Shown here piece by piece: positions 38,407-49,690 of a stretch of DNA of 64,000 bases. The notes under the pieces were generated by a model. It ran no database searches. It saw only the letters and a list, made by a program, of their open reading frames with translations, and was not told the origin of the DNA. How positions within the stretch are numbered: position 1 is the stretch's first letter; every line of letters starts with the position of its first letter. The translations under genes were made by a program, and so were the position numbers. The DNA lies in assembly GCA_023525715.1 (NCBI GenBank), contig CM042013.1, positions 69,040,494 to 69,104,493 on the forward strand, in the 5' to 3' direction. This DNA is from Cichorium intybus (lineage: Eukaryota > Streptophyta > Magnoliopsida > Asterales > Asteraceae).

Positions 38407-39163
38407 TAGGGGTGTTCATTGGACGAAATCCAATGGTTTTTTATAGAACCGATCAAATCCAATAATACATTGGATTTTTGATTTTGTAAACTGATCCAAT
38501 CTGATTCGTTTTATAAACCGACTCAATCCGATCCAACTGGATGTTGGAATGGATTGGTGTTATCCATTGGATATATTAATTTGTTAGAGATATAAACATT
38601 TTTATTACATTTTCCATAAATAAGTTTATAGATGATATATGTTGATGACATTAAAGTTTGAAATGAAGATAATAAATAAGAAAAGTATATTATATAAGTT
38701 AAATGGTTAGAAATAGAAAGTTAAAGGGCTATATTTGAAAGTTTCGAAATCAAAATTTGTGTAAGTAGACCCAATTTATTAAACAACCCTATCGTTACAA
38801 AATAACTTAAAACTATCATATTTTTACAAATCTTTTTGTAAATAACCATTGTTTTGCAAAAAAAAATAAATAAAAAATAAGCTCTCGAGTATACCAATTA
38901 TAACATATACTTTTTATTTAAATATAATTAAATCATTAATTATTAATTGATAATAGATTCGATATTAATTGGATATCCATTGGTTCGGTTTGGTTGGATA
39001 TCCAATGGATTTGCATTATCATCCAGAAATCGATCCGATTCAATTGGATTCTGAAATTTCGAAACCAATCCAATCCAGTTGAGGTTGGATATCCAATATA
39101 ATTGGTCGACTTTTACTTGGATTAGTCGGTTTTATTGGATTGGATTTTTTTTGCACACCCCTA
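38407..39163. mobile_element. Non-autonomous hAT-type element with 8-bp duplication
   Basis: 757 bp between terminal repeats TAGGGGTGTTCA and TGCACACCCCTA (complement TAGGGGTGTGCA). It is flanked by ATTTCGAG (38399-38406) and GTTTCGAG (39164-39171), an 8-bp target duplication with one change, as in the hAT superfamily. Subterminal regions are dense in TTGGATATCCAATGG and ATCCAATCC motifs in both orientations. No transposase frame is present. Confidence 0.85.
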
Positions 39164-39576
39164 GTTTCGAGTATAATATGATACTGAGGTACACTTGGAG
39201 AGATGAAATTACCTATTAAATTGTTTCTCCCTAATCCGCTAGAGATACTCTCATTGGAGCCTTTTCCTATGTTGTTGCATCATTATCATCGTCACCTTCA
39301 ACGACATATACATACACAACTGTTAAGTGTATTTTTAGGCATGTTTTCATACCCTTTTTATCCTTGTTCCATCTTGCATTTGATTCTCTTTATTGCATAT
39401 TTTCATGTTTTTCGGGATTTCAAGAATAGCAATCTACTTTCACACTTTGTGGTTGTTTTCAGGTGCTTTTGAGGGATGAATATTGTATTGGATGACAATG
39501 GGAGGCTACACAAGAAATTTCAGAAGAAACGGAGCTAAAACGAAGAAATTAAAAAATTCTCATCCCGAAGTCAGTA

Positions 39577-39733
39577 GTGTACACGGCCCGTGTAACTTTA
39601 TGGGCAAAAGTTACACGGCCGTGTAACCTTGCTATGCCACGTGGGCGCCAAGTCAGCTCAGGGAAGGGTCCAAGATGAATGCAGGATTACACGATCGTGT
39701 GATCTTGGCCCAAGAAGTTACACGGCCGTGTAA
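39577..39733. promoter_or_regulatory. CACGGCCGTG palindrome cluster in Athila U3
   Basis: Four copies of GTTACACGGCCGTGTAAC or close variants: GTACACGGCCCGTGTAAC (about 39579-39596), the perfect 18-bp palindrome (39610-39627), GATTACACGATCGTGTGATC (39684-39703) and GTTACACGGCCGTGTAAC (39717-39734). They lie about 190-345 bp before the TATA box. The same four-copy arrangement precedes the internal TATA box at 46775. Confidence 0.75.
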
Positions 39734-39922
39734 CTTTTCCTGCTGTCCAGATCTACTTTTTGCCCCACTTTGAGTTGTTTATTCCTTCTTGTGCTGTCAT
39801 CCTCATGCTACACGACCAGATGCAGATCCAACCTGATTTTGAGGCCATGTGATGAAGGAAGTGGGTCTTGGAATGATGATGTTTGCCATTGTCCAAATTA
39901 CCATTTTACCCTTGGTTGTTAG

Positions 39923-39930
39923 TATAAATA
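39923..39930 (+). promoter_or_regulatory. TATA box of the Athila 5' LTR
   Basis: TTAGTATAAATAGATG; the copy in the 3' LTR is at 50294-50301. Confidence 0.75.
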
Positions 39931-40922
39931 GATGTGCTTGGTTAGCTTTAGAACCATCCCTTATTCCATTAACTTCTGAATACTCTCTAGATACATTGTG
40001 TTTGTGTTTGTGTGCAACTTCAAGTGTGGATTATCTTCATTTTGTAAGTTTATTTCTCTTTTACTAGTCATGAGTGGCTAGTAACCTTATTTTCTGGTTT
40101 TGTATTAAGGATTATGATTGTAATTTAATATAAGTTTGATGTTTGATTTTATATCTTTCTAGTGATATGATTTTGTGGCTTAACGAATGTTTGGTTTTTA
40201 CTTATTTCATATTGGCCATTTGATCTCAAATAATAATCAATCTTGTCATACAAATTATAAAATCCGTAATTGTTTTATAAAATGTTATTTGTGACAATCA
40301 TCTTCATTTGGTGAAAATCATATCACATGTTTTGACGCTTCAACGCTTGTTTAGGAGTATTGAACATTGTTGGGAACATTCACATAAATCATAATGCAGT
40401 CTTTCATTCAAATTCTATGATCGTATCTAGATTTGATTAGTAAGATTAGTCTTAGTCAACGAGCTTCTCTTGACTAAGGTACATTAGGTGAATGGTGTAT
40501 GTGCGAGCTTTCGGCATACACAAAGTACCAACTTAGAAAGATTAAAGTTATAAACATCATTCTTATTGTTATTTCCAATCATATGACTAAAAATACAAAA
40601 CCAGAATTTGTCCCCAAATTATAAAAACAATCATTCTATATATTTTGTCCCAAGTTATTTGTTCTCAACATTTACATAATTGTTGTTCAACTATAAAATC
40701 AAAACCCCCCCTTTGGTTACTTTTCTTTACAAGCTTAACTTCCGTGAATTCAAGGTGTAATCCATTAGACCATCGCTCCCTGTGGATCGACCCTGCTTGC
40801 CATTTATACTACATAGTTAGTATTTATATCAAGTAGTGCAATCACGAAATATTGGTAATTAACAAATCAATTTAAAACCATATTTCAACTCTTTTATTTT
40901 GTTGGTTTCGACACTCAACAAA

Positions 40923-40940
40923 TTGACGTCGTTGCCGGGG
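40923..40940 (+). other. Athila primer-binding site
   Basis: TTGACGTCGTTGCCGGGG, a variant of the TGGCGCCGTTGCCGGGG site characteristic of Athila elements and usually assigned to tRNA-Asp. It lies two bases after the LTR and 22 bases before the gag-pol start codon. Confidence 0.85.
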
Positions 40941-40962
40941 AGCACGGTATTACTAATATTTT

Positions 40963-43900
40963 ATGCCAAGATCTTCACGAACAGGTACGCCTCTTGAACT
41001 TGATTCGGAGATTGAGAAAACCGCAAAAAGGCTAAGGAAACAAGCTAAACTTCGCAAGAAGCAGCAAGCTTCCCAAACCGCTTCTTCATCAAACCCTCCT
41101 ATCATAGACATTTGGCAAGACCTTTCCTCATCAGAAACAGAAACAGAATCCGAATCAGATAACAACACCCCACATACACCTCCGTCTCAAATAAACCACA
41201 CCCCGATGGCCGAAAATCCGCCTCTTGAGCGAACACTTCGCCAATGGGCAACCCAAGATGTTACCCAACAACCTCTCTGCATAACCTACCCGCACATGAC
41301 AAACTTCGAGTTGAAATCCGGGCTTATTCATTTACTACCTCAATTTCGTGGAGTAGAAAATGAAGACCCGCATAAATTTTTGAAAGAATTTCATGTCGTG
41401 TGTGTGGGAATGAAACCGCATGATGTCTCGGAAGATCAAATTAAGTTAAGGGCACTCCCCTTTTCATTGCTAGACTCGGCCAAAGAATGGTTATATGACC
41501 TACCACCGGGGTCGGTCACAACATGGAACGGTCTTGCACGGTTATTCCTAGACAAATATTTTCCGGAGACGAAAGCTTCAAGTTTAAGAAGGGAAATCAT
41601 CGGAATCAAGCAAGGAAGGAAAGAAGCTTTACATACGTATTGGGAACGATTCAAAAAGTTGTGTTCCCGATGCCCGCAACATGGTATTTCCGATTACCAA
41701 TTGTTCCGATATTTTTGTGAAGGTTTAACACCTATGGAGAGACGTTTAATAAACGCCTCAAGTGGAGGCTCGTTGATCGATCAAACTCTGACCCAAATAC
41801 GAGCATTGATCAAGAAAATGGCGGAAGAATCTAAGCATACCCAAGGAGAAGACGAATGGTATGTAGATCCACCACGAGGGGTAAAAGAGGTAAACACTCC
41901 TTATCTTGAAAATCAAATTTCTCAATTAACCAAAGCTGTGATGCAACTAACAAAAGAAAAAGGAGTTGAACCTACGGTTAGAGCATGTGGAATTTGCTTG
42001 CAATACGGACACCCAACTGACATGTGTCCCGAGTTACAAGAAGATCAAGAACAAGCAAAAGCAATGGGGGGATTTACCGGGCAAAATCAGAGACAGTTTG
42101 ATCAACCCCGAAACAACCAAAATTGGAACTACCAGTCCAATCAAAACCGTAACCAATACCAGGAGAGACCTAAACAATACCACCAAAATCCTCCACCACA
42201 AAATACAGCAAGCACGAGCATGTCCTTGGAAGACATTGTAAAAAGTCTAGCCACAAGTACGCATTCATTTCAGCAAGAAACAAGAGCTAGCATCAAGAAC
42301 CTGGAGCAACAAATGGCTCAACTAGCCACTTCTGTCAACAAGATGGAATCTCAAGGTAAGTTACCTTCTCAATCTCAAGAAAATCCCAAACATAATGTAA
42401 ATGTTGTTACCTTAAGAAGTGGGAAAAGCTATGAAGGACCAAGCTTGTCAAAAGAGATACAAAGAGAAATAGAGATCGAAGACGATACCGATTCAAGAAG
42501 CGAAGCTCTCAAGGAACCATCCAAAGTTGAGGTAAAAATTACTCCTCCTCCTTTTCCATCTAGACTTAAAAACACAAAGAAGGAAAAGGAAAATCAAGAA
42601 ATTATGGACATGTTTCGGAAAGTTGAAGTAAATATTCCTTTACTAGATGCAATCAAACAAATTCCTAGATATGCCAAATTTCTTAAAGAACTTTGTACCT
42701 CCAAAAAGAAACTAAAAGAAAGTGGAACCGTTACAGTCGGTGAAAACATCTCGGCCGTTTTACAAAAACGATTACCAAAAAAATGTAAAGATCCGGGTGT
42801 TTTCACTGTTCCATGTAAAATGGGAAGTCTTTACATTCCAAAAGCCATGCTAGATCTCGGTGCTTCAATTAATGTCCTACCTTACTCTATTTTTAAATCA
42901 CTAAAAATAGGACCATTAATAAGCACCGGGGTGATAATTCAACTAGCCGATCGCTCTGTAGTACACCCAAAAGGTGTATTAGAGGACGTTTTGGTACAAG
43001 TTAATGAACTAGTATTTCCCGCTGATTTTTACGTTTTGGATATGGGTGGAGACGAAACACCAAATTCTTGTTCTATACTCTTGGGAAGACCTTTCATGAG
43101 CACAGCAAGAACAAAAATTGATGTTTTCAATGGAACGCTTTCCATGGAATTTGATGGAGAAATCATAAATTTCAATATTTTTGATGCTATGCGTTATCCA
43201 CAAACTGTTTCGTCTTTAAATTTTCTTGATGTAATCAACCCATTAGTTGAAGAATGTTTCGAATTGTCTAACACTGATTTATTAGCTCTAGTCTTAAACA
43301 AAAATTTAGACAATGAGAATACAAGGGAGCTTATTGAGAAGTCCGATCTAAGTCAAGAAATCTTGGAAATCGCATCATACCTAGACCACCAAAAGAAAGC
43401 AAGGTATGATTTGCCAAAAGTGCCATTGCAAATTTCTAACGAAAAACTTCTTCCTTCCATTTCACAGGCACCAAAGTTGGAATTAAAAGATCTCCCCAAC
43501 CATTTAAAGTACATGTACTTAGGAGAAAAGGATACCTTACCAATCATCATTTCCAACAAACTGTCTGAAGAAGAAGAAAAAGAATTGATGGGTCTGCTAA
43601 AGAACTACAAAGAAGCCTTCGGCTGGACAATAGCCGACATCAAAGGACTTAGCCCATCAATGTGCATGCACAAGATTTTCATGGAAGATGAGTACAAACC
43701 GTCAAGAGAAGCCCAGAGAAGACTCAATCCACCCATGATGGAGGTGGTGAAAAAGGAGATTCTTAAGCTATTGGACGCAGGAATGATTTACCCAATCTCA
43801 GACAGCAAGTGGGTAAGTCCAATCCTGGTTGTCCCAAATAAGACCGGAATCACGGTGACGGAAAACAAGCAAGGTGAGTTGGTACCCACCCGTGTGCAAA

Positions 43901-46377
43901 ACGGGTGGCGTGTTTGTATTGATTATCGAAAGTTAAACTCCTTTACTCGTAAAGATCATTTCCCACTACCCTTTATCGACCAAATGTTGGAAAGGTTAGC
44001 AGGAAAAACTCATTATTGTTGTCTAGATGGATATTCAGGTTTTCACCAAATACCCATCGCACCGGAAGATCAAGAGAAAACAACGTTCACATGCCCTTTT
44101 GGCACGTTTGCGTACCGGCGGATGCCTTTTGGGCTTTGCAATGCCCCCACCACATTCCAAAGGTGCATGATGAGTATCTTCTCCGAGTATGTTGAAGAGA
44201 TTATAGAGGTGTTTATGGATGATTTTACTATGTATGGAAATTCATTTAAAGAGTGCTTAAATAATTTGACTAAAATTTTGAAAAGATGCATTGAAACCAA
44301 TTTGGTTTTAAATTACGAAAAATGTCATTTTATGGTTGACCAAGGACTCATACTAGGACACGTTGTTTCAGCAAAGGGTTTAGAGGTTGACAAAGCAAAA
44401 ATTGATGTTATTAAAACTCTACCCTACCCAAAATGTGTCCGAGAGGTCCGTTCTTTTCTTGGTCATGCAGGTTTTTATAGGAGGTTCATCAAAGATTTTT
44501 CAAAGATCTCAAGACCGATGTGTGAACTTCTACAAAAAGACGTAGAGTTTGAATTTTCTGAAGCATGCAAACAATCCTTTGAAACTTTGAAGAGCCTGTT
44601 GGTAAGCACACCCATCATTCAACCGTCAGATTGGAGTCTACCGTTCGAGATTATGTGCGATGCAAGTAATCACGCGGTAGGGGCGGTGTTGGGGCAAAAG
44701 AAGGACAAAGTTCCCCACGTCATATACTATGCTTCGAAAACATTGGACCCCGCCCAAAGCAACTATTCAACCACAGAGAAGGAGCTTCTTGCCATCATAT
44801 TTGCTTTGGAAAAATTCCGACAATATTTGTTGGGAACTAAAGTCATTGTTTTTTCTGACCATGCAGCGTTAAAGTATTTGATGACAAAGAAAGATGCGAA
44901 GGCTAGGCTCATTCGTTGGGTCCTACTACTTCAAGAGTTCGATCTAGAAATCCGGGATAAAAGCGGAAAGCAAAACTTAGTTGCAGACCATCTAAGTAGG
45001 ATCATCAACAATGAAGATCCAACCCCGCTAAATGATTCATTTCCAGATGAACATCTGCTTACCAACCAGACAATCACACCATGGTATGCTGACATGGTAA
45101 ACTATTTGGTTACCAAAAATTTCCCATCAGACTACACTCGAGCTCAGAAAGACAAGCTGAAGAAAGATTCAAAACATTACGTGTGGGATGAGCCTTACTT
45201 GTGGAAATTTTGTCCCGACCAAATCATAAGGAGATGCGTAGATCTCCGTGAGGTAAGCTCTATTCTAAACTTCTGTCATGCCGAAGCTTGTGGAGGACAT
45301 TTTGGTCCTAAAAGAACGGCCCATAAGGTCCTTGAATCTGGATTTTATTGGCCCACAATTTTTGCCGATGCTTACAAGATTTGCAAATCTTGCGAGCAAT
45401 GTCAAAAAGTTGGAAACCTAAGACCAAAGGATCAAATGCCACTAACCTCCGTACTTTTCTGCAAGATATTTGATGTATGGGGCATAGATTTCATGGGCCC
45501 GTTTCCATCATCCTTTGGAAATATGTACATAATTCTAGCAGTGGATTATGTCTCTAAATGGGTAGAGGCAAAAGCCACACGGACTAACGATTCCAAAGTA
45601 GTTGCAGATTTTATAAAAGCTAACATTTTCAGTCGATTTGGAATGCCGAGGGCTTTTATAAGTGATCGAGGGTCACATTTCTGCAACCGAACGATAGTGG
45701 CGCTCTTCAAGAAATACGGAGTCCTACATCGAGTTTCCACCGCTTACCATCCACAAACAAATGGACAAGCCGAGATCTCTAATCGAGAAATCAAGTCCAT
45801 TTTGGAAAAGACGGTAAGTACAAGTCGTAAGGATTGGAGTATCCGTTTAGACGATGCTCTTTGGGCATACCGCACCGCATATAAAACACCAATAGGTATG
45901 TCTCCTTACCGTATCGTATTTGGAAAAGCATGCCATTTACCGGTTGACATTGAACACAAAGCGTATTGGGCCATCAAACGCTTAAATCAAAACTTTGTAG
46001 AAAATGGAGTTCATAGGAAACTTCAAATCCAAGAATTGGAAGAAATAAGAAACGAATCCTATGAAAATTCTAAAATATACAAAGAAAAGACCAAAGCCTT
46101 TCATGACAAGGTCAACACACGAAAGAGCTTTGAAATAGGCCAAAAAGTGTTACTTTTTCAATCCCGTCTAAAACTTTTTCCAGGAAAATTTCAGTCCCGA
46201 TGGGCGGGACCATTCATTGTAACTAATATTTCTACTTATGGTGTAGTAGAAATAAGAAGCGACACGACTGGAAAAATTTTCAAAGTAAATGGCCACCGGC
46301 TAAAACCTTTCTACGAGAATTTCGTCGATCAAAATGTTGAAGACGAAAAATTATACGAGCCGGCCCGCTCCCAATAA
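40963..46377 (+). CDS. Athila gag-pol polyprotein, 1804 residues, intact
   Basis: Encodes capsid and replication enzymes of the Gypsy element in one frame. Visible domains: retrotransposon Gag (about 127-265), CCHC knuckle (CGICLQYGHPTDMC, 341-354), aspartic protease with the Athila-type active site DLGAS (near 630), reverse transcriptase (about 945-1110) with RRMPFGLCNAP and the catalytic FMDD (near 1085), RNase H (MCDASNHAVGAVLG near 1231 to LVADHLSR near 1345), integrase zinc finger HX..H/C-x2-C (CHAEACGGHFG to CKSCEQCQKVG, about 1438-1483) and DDE core with Asp in GIDFMGPF (near 1509), Asp in ISDRGSHF (near 1567) and Glu in NGQAEISNRE (near 1603). No chromodomain follows, as expected for Athila. 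The ATG at 40963 lies 22 bp after the PBS. No stop or frameshift was seen, so this frame may be functional. Confidence 0.96.
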   Translation: MPRSSRTGTPLELDSEIEKTAKRLRKQAKLRKKQQASQTASSSNPPIIDIWQDLSSSETETESESDNNTPHTPPSQINHTPMAENPPLERTLRQWATQDVTQQPLCITYPHMTNFELKSGLIHLLPQFRGVENEDPHKFLKEFHVVCVGMKPHDVSEDQIKLRALPFSLLDSAKEWLYDLPPGSVTTWNGLARLFLDKYFPETKASSLRREIIGIKQGRKEALHTYWERFKKLCSRCPQHGISDYQLFRYFCEGLTPMERRLINASSGGSLIDQTLTQIRALIKKMAEESKHTQGEDEWYVDPPRGVKEVNTPYLENQISQLTKAVMQLTKEKGVEPTVRACGICLQYGHPTDMCPELQEDQEQAKAMGGFTGQNQRQFDQPRNNQNWNYQSNQNRNQYQERPKQYHQNPPPQNTASTSMSLEDIVKSLATSTHSFQQETRASIKNLEQQMAQLATSVNKMESQGKLPSQSQENPKHNVNVVTLRSGKSYEGPSLSKEIQREIEIEDDTDSRSEALKEPSKVEVKITPPPFPSRLKNTKKEKENQEIMDMFRKVEVNIPLLDAIKQIPRYAKFLKELCTSKKKLKESGTVTVGENISAVLQKRLPKKCKDPGVFTVPCKMGSLYIPKAMLDLGASINVLPYSIFKSLKIGPLISTGVIIQLADRSVVHPKGVLEDVLVQVNELVFPADFYVLDMGGDETPNSCSILLGRPFMSTARTKIDVFNGTLSMEFDGEIINFNIFDAMRYPQTVSSLNFLDVINPLVEECFELSNTDLLALVLNKNLDNENTRELIEKSDLSQEILEIASYLDHQKKARYDLPKVPLQISNEKLLPSISQAPKLELKDLPNHLKYMYLGEKDTLPIIISNKLSEEEEKELMGLLKNYKEAFGWTIADIKGLSPSMCMHKIFMEDEYKPSREAQRRLNPPMMEVVKKEILKLLDAGMIYPISDSKWVSPILVVPNKTGITVTENKQGELVPTRVQNGWRVCIDYRKLNSFTRKDHFPLPFIDQMLERLAGKTHYCCLDGYSGFHQIPIAPEDQEKTTFTCPFGTFAYRRMPFGLCNAPTTFQRCMMSIFSEYVEEIIEVFMDDFTMYGNSFKECLNNLTKILKRCIETNLVLNYEKCHFMVDQGLILGHVVSAKGLEVDKAKIDVIKTLPYPKCVREVRSFLGHAGFYRRFIKDFSKISRPMCELLQKDVEFEFSEACKQSFETLKSLLVSTPIIQPSDWSLPFEIMCDASNHAVGAVLGQKKDKVPHVIYYASKTLDPAQSNYSTTEKELLAIIFALEKFRQYLLGTKVIVFSDHAALKYLMTKKDAKARLIRWVLLLQEFDLEIRDKSGKQNLVADHLSRIINNEDPTPLNDSFPDEHLLTNQTITPWYADMVNYLVTKNFPSDYTRAQKDKLKKDSKHYVWDEPYLWKFCPDQIIRRCVDLREVSSILNFCHAEACGGHFGPKRTAHKVLESGFYWPTIFADAYKICKSCEQCQKVGNLRPKDQMPLTSVLFCKIFDVWGIDFMGPFPSSFGNMYIILAVDYVSKWVEAKATRTNDSKVVADFIKANIFSRFGMPRAFISDRGSHFCNRTIVALFKKYGVLHRVSTAYHPQTNGQAEISNREIKSILEKTVSTSRKDWSIRLDDALWAYRTAYKTPIGMSPYRIVFGKACHLPVDIEHKAYWAIKRLNQNFVENGVHRKLQIQELEEIRNESYENSKIYKEKTKAFHDKVNTRKSFEIGQKVLLFQSRLKLFPGKFQSRWAGPFIVTNISTYGVVEIRSDTTGKIFKVNGHRLKPFYENFVDQNVEDEKLYEPARSQ

Positions 46378-47283
46378 TCAAATTTTGGGAGCCATGCGTC
46401 GAGCCAACGACGTTAAACAAGTGCGCTTCTAGGGAGGCAACCCGGGGGTATTTTTGTCAAATTTTAAAAGTGTGAATTTTTGTGTTTTTATAATTTTTCT
46501 GTTTATAACTTTCAATTACCTACGTGTGGAAGCGATCGGAATCGAAAACGGACAACCGAGGCTCAAGATACGAAAAACGAAAAATGAAAAACGGGACAGT
46601 ATGTTACACGACCGTGTAACTTTTTACCTTTGAAGTTACACGGCCGTGTAACTTGTAAAAATGGTAAAAATTGTTTTTGGTCATAATCAAACATTACACG
46701 ACCGTGTAATTATTCAAGCCTAAATTACACGGCCGTGTAACTTAGGCCGAGGGTAATTACGTCATTTTGCACACTATATAAGTGGAACACTTCATTTTCT
46801 TCACTTCACGGTCGCGATTTGTTCCATTTCTCTCCTGTCGGTCCGAAAACTCAAGAAAAGAACTCGATCTCCACCTTTTTTCTTCCAATTTCTTGTTGTT
46901 TTGTTAAAATCCAAAGGTTAGTTCCATTATTTCTCATCCTTTCCTTCATTTTGACCTCAAGAAACATAAAATTCCATGGTAATTTTCGGATTTCTTGAAA
47001 CCCTAGAAAATGAGGGTTTTGAATTTTTGATGTTGAATTGTTGAAATTGTTTAGGTTCAAGCTTGGGGAAGGCAAGAATAGGAGAAATCAAGACCAAACC
47101 ACCATTGTGCAAGCTTCAATTTGGTACATTCTTTCCAAACTCAAAATTTTCATAATTTTCGATTTTTGGCTAGGTAATTGGTTCTTGGGTTTGATTTGGA
47201 AAACCTTTGTGTTTAAATTTGTGTGCTTTATTGTTTGAGTGTTGTTTTTGTTCAAATTTCTTTGATAAAAATTAAAAAAAAAT
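46378..47283 (+). promoter_or_regulatory. Athila spacer with palindromes, internal TATA box and possible leader intron
   Basis: Four 18-bp palindromes of the CACGGCCGTG family (46603-46620, 46635-46652, about 46693-46710, about 46724-46741) lie upstream of a TATA box, CACTATATAAGTGG (TATATAAG at 46775-46782). A possible intron, AAAG/GTTAGT at 46917 to TTGTTTAG at 47054 (138 bp), follows in the presumed leader. The start codon of the second ORF is at 47284. This is consistent with a separate promoter for the second ORF. No transcript evidence is available. Confidence 0.6.
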
Positions 47284-48770
47284 ATGGCATCATCGTCCCG
47301 TACTTATTCTAGGGGTAATAAAAGGCAAATTGTGTATTCGGCCTCTAGTGGCTCTTCCGATGAGGAGCCTGAACAGCAGGATTTTGATATGGGCGATGCG
47401 GGTATCGCATTTATGACCGATGCCCAAGAGGCCCGTTTTTATAACTTCTTGGAACGAATTGGGCAAGCCCAAAAATTCGTAGATGTCCCAACTTTGCGAG
47501 ACTTACACATAGAGGCAGGAGTACGCAAACTCCTGTCCAATGTTGGTTGGGAAGGGTTGATGAATATAAGCGAAAACAGCTATTCCAACCCCACTATTGA
47601 ATTTTTGTCGTCTGTTGAATTTAACGTTCATACTACAGTTTTGTCTTTTAGAATGTTCAACAGGTCATACCAAATCACACAAAACCAATTGTGTGAGCTT
47701 ATTGGCGCACCGGTCGCCAACACATATGACCAAAGAGGCAAACTAAACAAACTGTTCCACCGAGAAGTTAGTACTTTCTCGACCAAGATTTCCACAGAAA
47801 ACTTCTACCGTCCCAGTAATGCCAAAGCCTCCAGCATCATCTACCCCGTCCTCAAAGTCACCCACCGCATCATTGCTTCTATCTTCTTCCCACAAGAAGA
47901 GATAAGCAAGGCCGGCCTAAATGAGCTTGAGCTTCTCTATTGCATGATCAATCCAGGGCCTAAAACCCCAAATTTTGGATCCTGGATCATGTACAAACTA
48001 CTTAAATTAAGTAGAAGTTCATCTGGCCAGATCCATTGCGGAGGCATTATCACATTAATAGCCAAGCATCCAGCCCTGGGCATCAGATTTCCTGATAACC
48101 TTGAGATAGTCAGAGGTGAGCGATACCTCACCTCTGATGTTCTTGAGGGTATGAGGTTATTTCGATGCCCCGAATCCGACGAAATTTGGCAAGCCGACGG
48201 ATGCGATTATCTGCGGGTGAACAACCGAAACGCCCGAATACTCCGATTAGCCAACCCAGTCTCCAGCACAAATTGGAAGCCTCCTTCCAACATGGGCCTA
48301 CCCCTACCCCCTCCCAACCTACCACCTCAAGAGCCCAACCCACCACCGAGACAACCTCAGAGCCCGGCCCTTCAAGTTCTGCTAGCTCATTTCCTCCCGA
48401 GCACAGTCTTTACATGGAGGAATTTTCTAGCATCAACTCCCAGCTTGCGGATCTTCGCCTTGATTATCAAGGCATCTATGATAATCTTGGCGATATTGAT
48501 ACACATCAAATGGAGCTGCGCCAAGACTTTGAGCAATTTAGAGAGAACCAGTATAAACATAACCAAGATGATATGTCTATCCTCTCTGACATACAAAGAT
48601 CCGTTGCCTTTAACCCATGGCAACAGCAGCAACCACTGCAGCCACCGCAGCAACAACAGCAGCCGGGAAGCCAGCCACTCCAACCACCACAATTCCCACC
48701 CTACCCATATTACCCACCATACCCTTATCCTCCATTTCCGCCACGGGGACCCTTCCCCGACCCTCAGTAG
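47284..48770 (+). CDS. Athila second ORF (ORF2/'env-like' position) with one frameshift
   Basis: The N-terminal 330 or so residues (MASSSRTYSRGNKR...; VDVPTLRDLHIEAG; FNRSYQITQNQLCELIGAPV; FFPQEEISKAGLNELELLYC; IHCGGIITLIAKHPALG) match the plant retrotransposon protein found downstream of pol in Athila elements, of unknown function and sometimes called env-like. Around 48250-48330 the reading shifts by -1. The expected C-terminus (a Ser/Pro-rich linker, then SINSQLADLRLDYQGIYDNL coiled-coil-like, then Gln/Pro-rich NPWQQQQPLQPPQ) lies in the other frame and ends at 48770. Without the shift the original frame runs on to 48825 as an unrelated tail. I see no signal peptide or transmembrane segment in the N-terminal domain, so an envelope role is not supported by this copy. 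Confidence 0.8.
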
Positions 48771-49690
48771 GTTGTTTCTTTCTTTCTCCTTCCCTAATGC
48801 ATTGTGGACACTGCTTTTATTTTAAGCTTGGGGATGGGGGAATAAATCCCTTTATTCAAAAAAAAAAGAAAAAAAAGAGAACAAAAAAAGAAAAACCGAA
48901 CCAAGTGATCACTCAAGTCATTTAAAGTGAAAATTTTCTACAAAAATACAATAAAAGCGGTTACTTGATTTGAAAGCCTCATTTCATCCTTTTTGCTTTC
49001 AACAACTAAATCTAATTTTGATGTAGTTACAACTTCATACATTGACCATGTTTTCAAATTCTTTACATCTTGGGTCAAGTTGAAGTTTAAAAAGATTTTG
49101 TTGTCTTGGTCGTCTAGGTATCTATCCTTTGTAAATAGGAATCGAGTTGTAAATTTTTGTCCCTCTGTTTTGAAAAATCATGTGTTTAGTAAATAAATAT
49201 GCAAATGAGGTCGGTTGGAGGACTTGAGCAAAGTCAACTTAGTATAGCTTCCTAGATTCGATATCCGAGCGCCCCTCCTATAAAAATGAGTGTTTATAGC
49301 CAAATATTGAAAAAGGAGCTTGCGAGGTCACACATCTTGTGACATGAGTGAATAAACACGAGGGGAGTGAACAATTGTGATCACGTCCTTTGCTTGCGAG
49401 ACGCTTTGAATACTTAGTGAAAGTATCATGTGTGAATTTATATTTTGTCCCGACGTGCGTATGCTAAGTAATTGATAAAAATTTGTTCCTTTTAATGGTC
49501 TTTTGTTTTGAATAGATGGTCTAACTTATATGTGCATAGGGTCCAAATTGACGTGATTTTTAGTTATGATTGATGTTGTCTTAGTTGCTACCTAAGATGT
49601 CTATTCTTTTTCTACTTTGTAGTTTGTTATCCGCATTGTTAAGATCCTTGTTTTCCTTGAGGACAAGAAAAGTCTAAGCTTGGGGATATT
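48771..49690 (+). other. Athila 3' spacer and polypurine tract
   Basis: A non-coding stretch with an A-rich run (48858-48900), ending in the polypurine tract AAGCTTGGGGATATT (49676-49690) directly before the 3' LTR. No further frame was recognised. Confidence 0.75.

Larger units (their letters stand above)
39321..40920 (+). repeat. 5' LTR of the Athila element
   Basis: 1600 bp, TGTTAAGTGTATTT to GACACTCAACA. A TATA box TATAAATA lies at 39923-39930, and palindromic CACGGCCGTG motifs lie upstream of it. Confidence 0.96.

Noticed and set aside
47284..48770. Viral-type envelope protein in the Athila element
   Set aside because: The ORF occupies the env position, but no signal peptide or transmembrane helix is visible in the main domain, so envelope function is not claimed.
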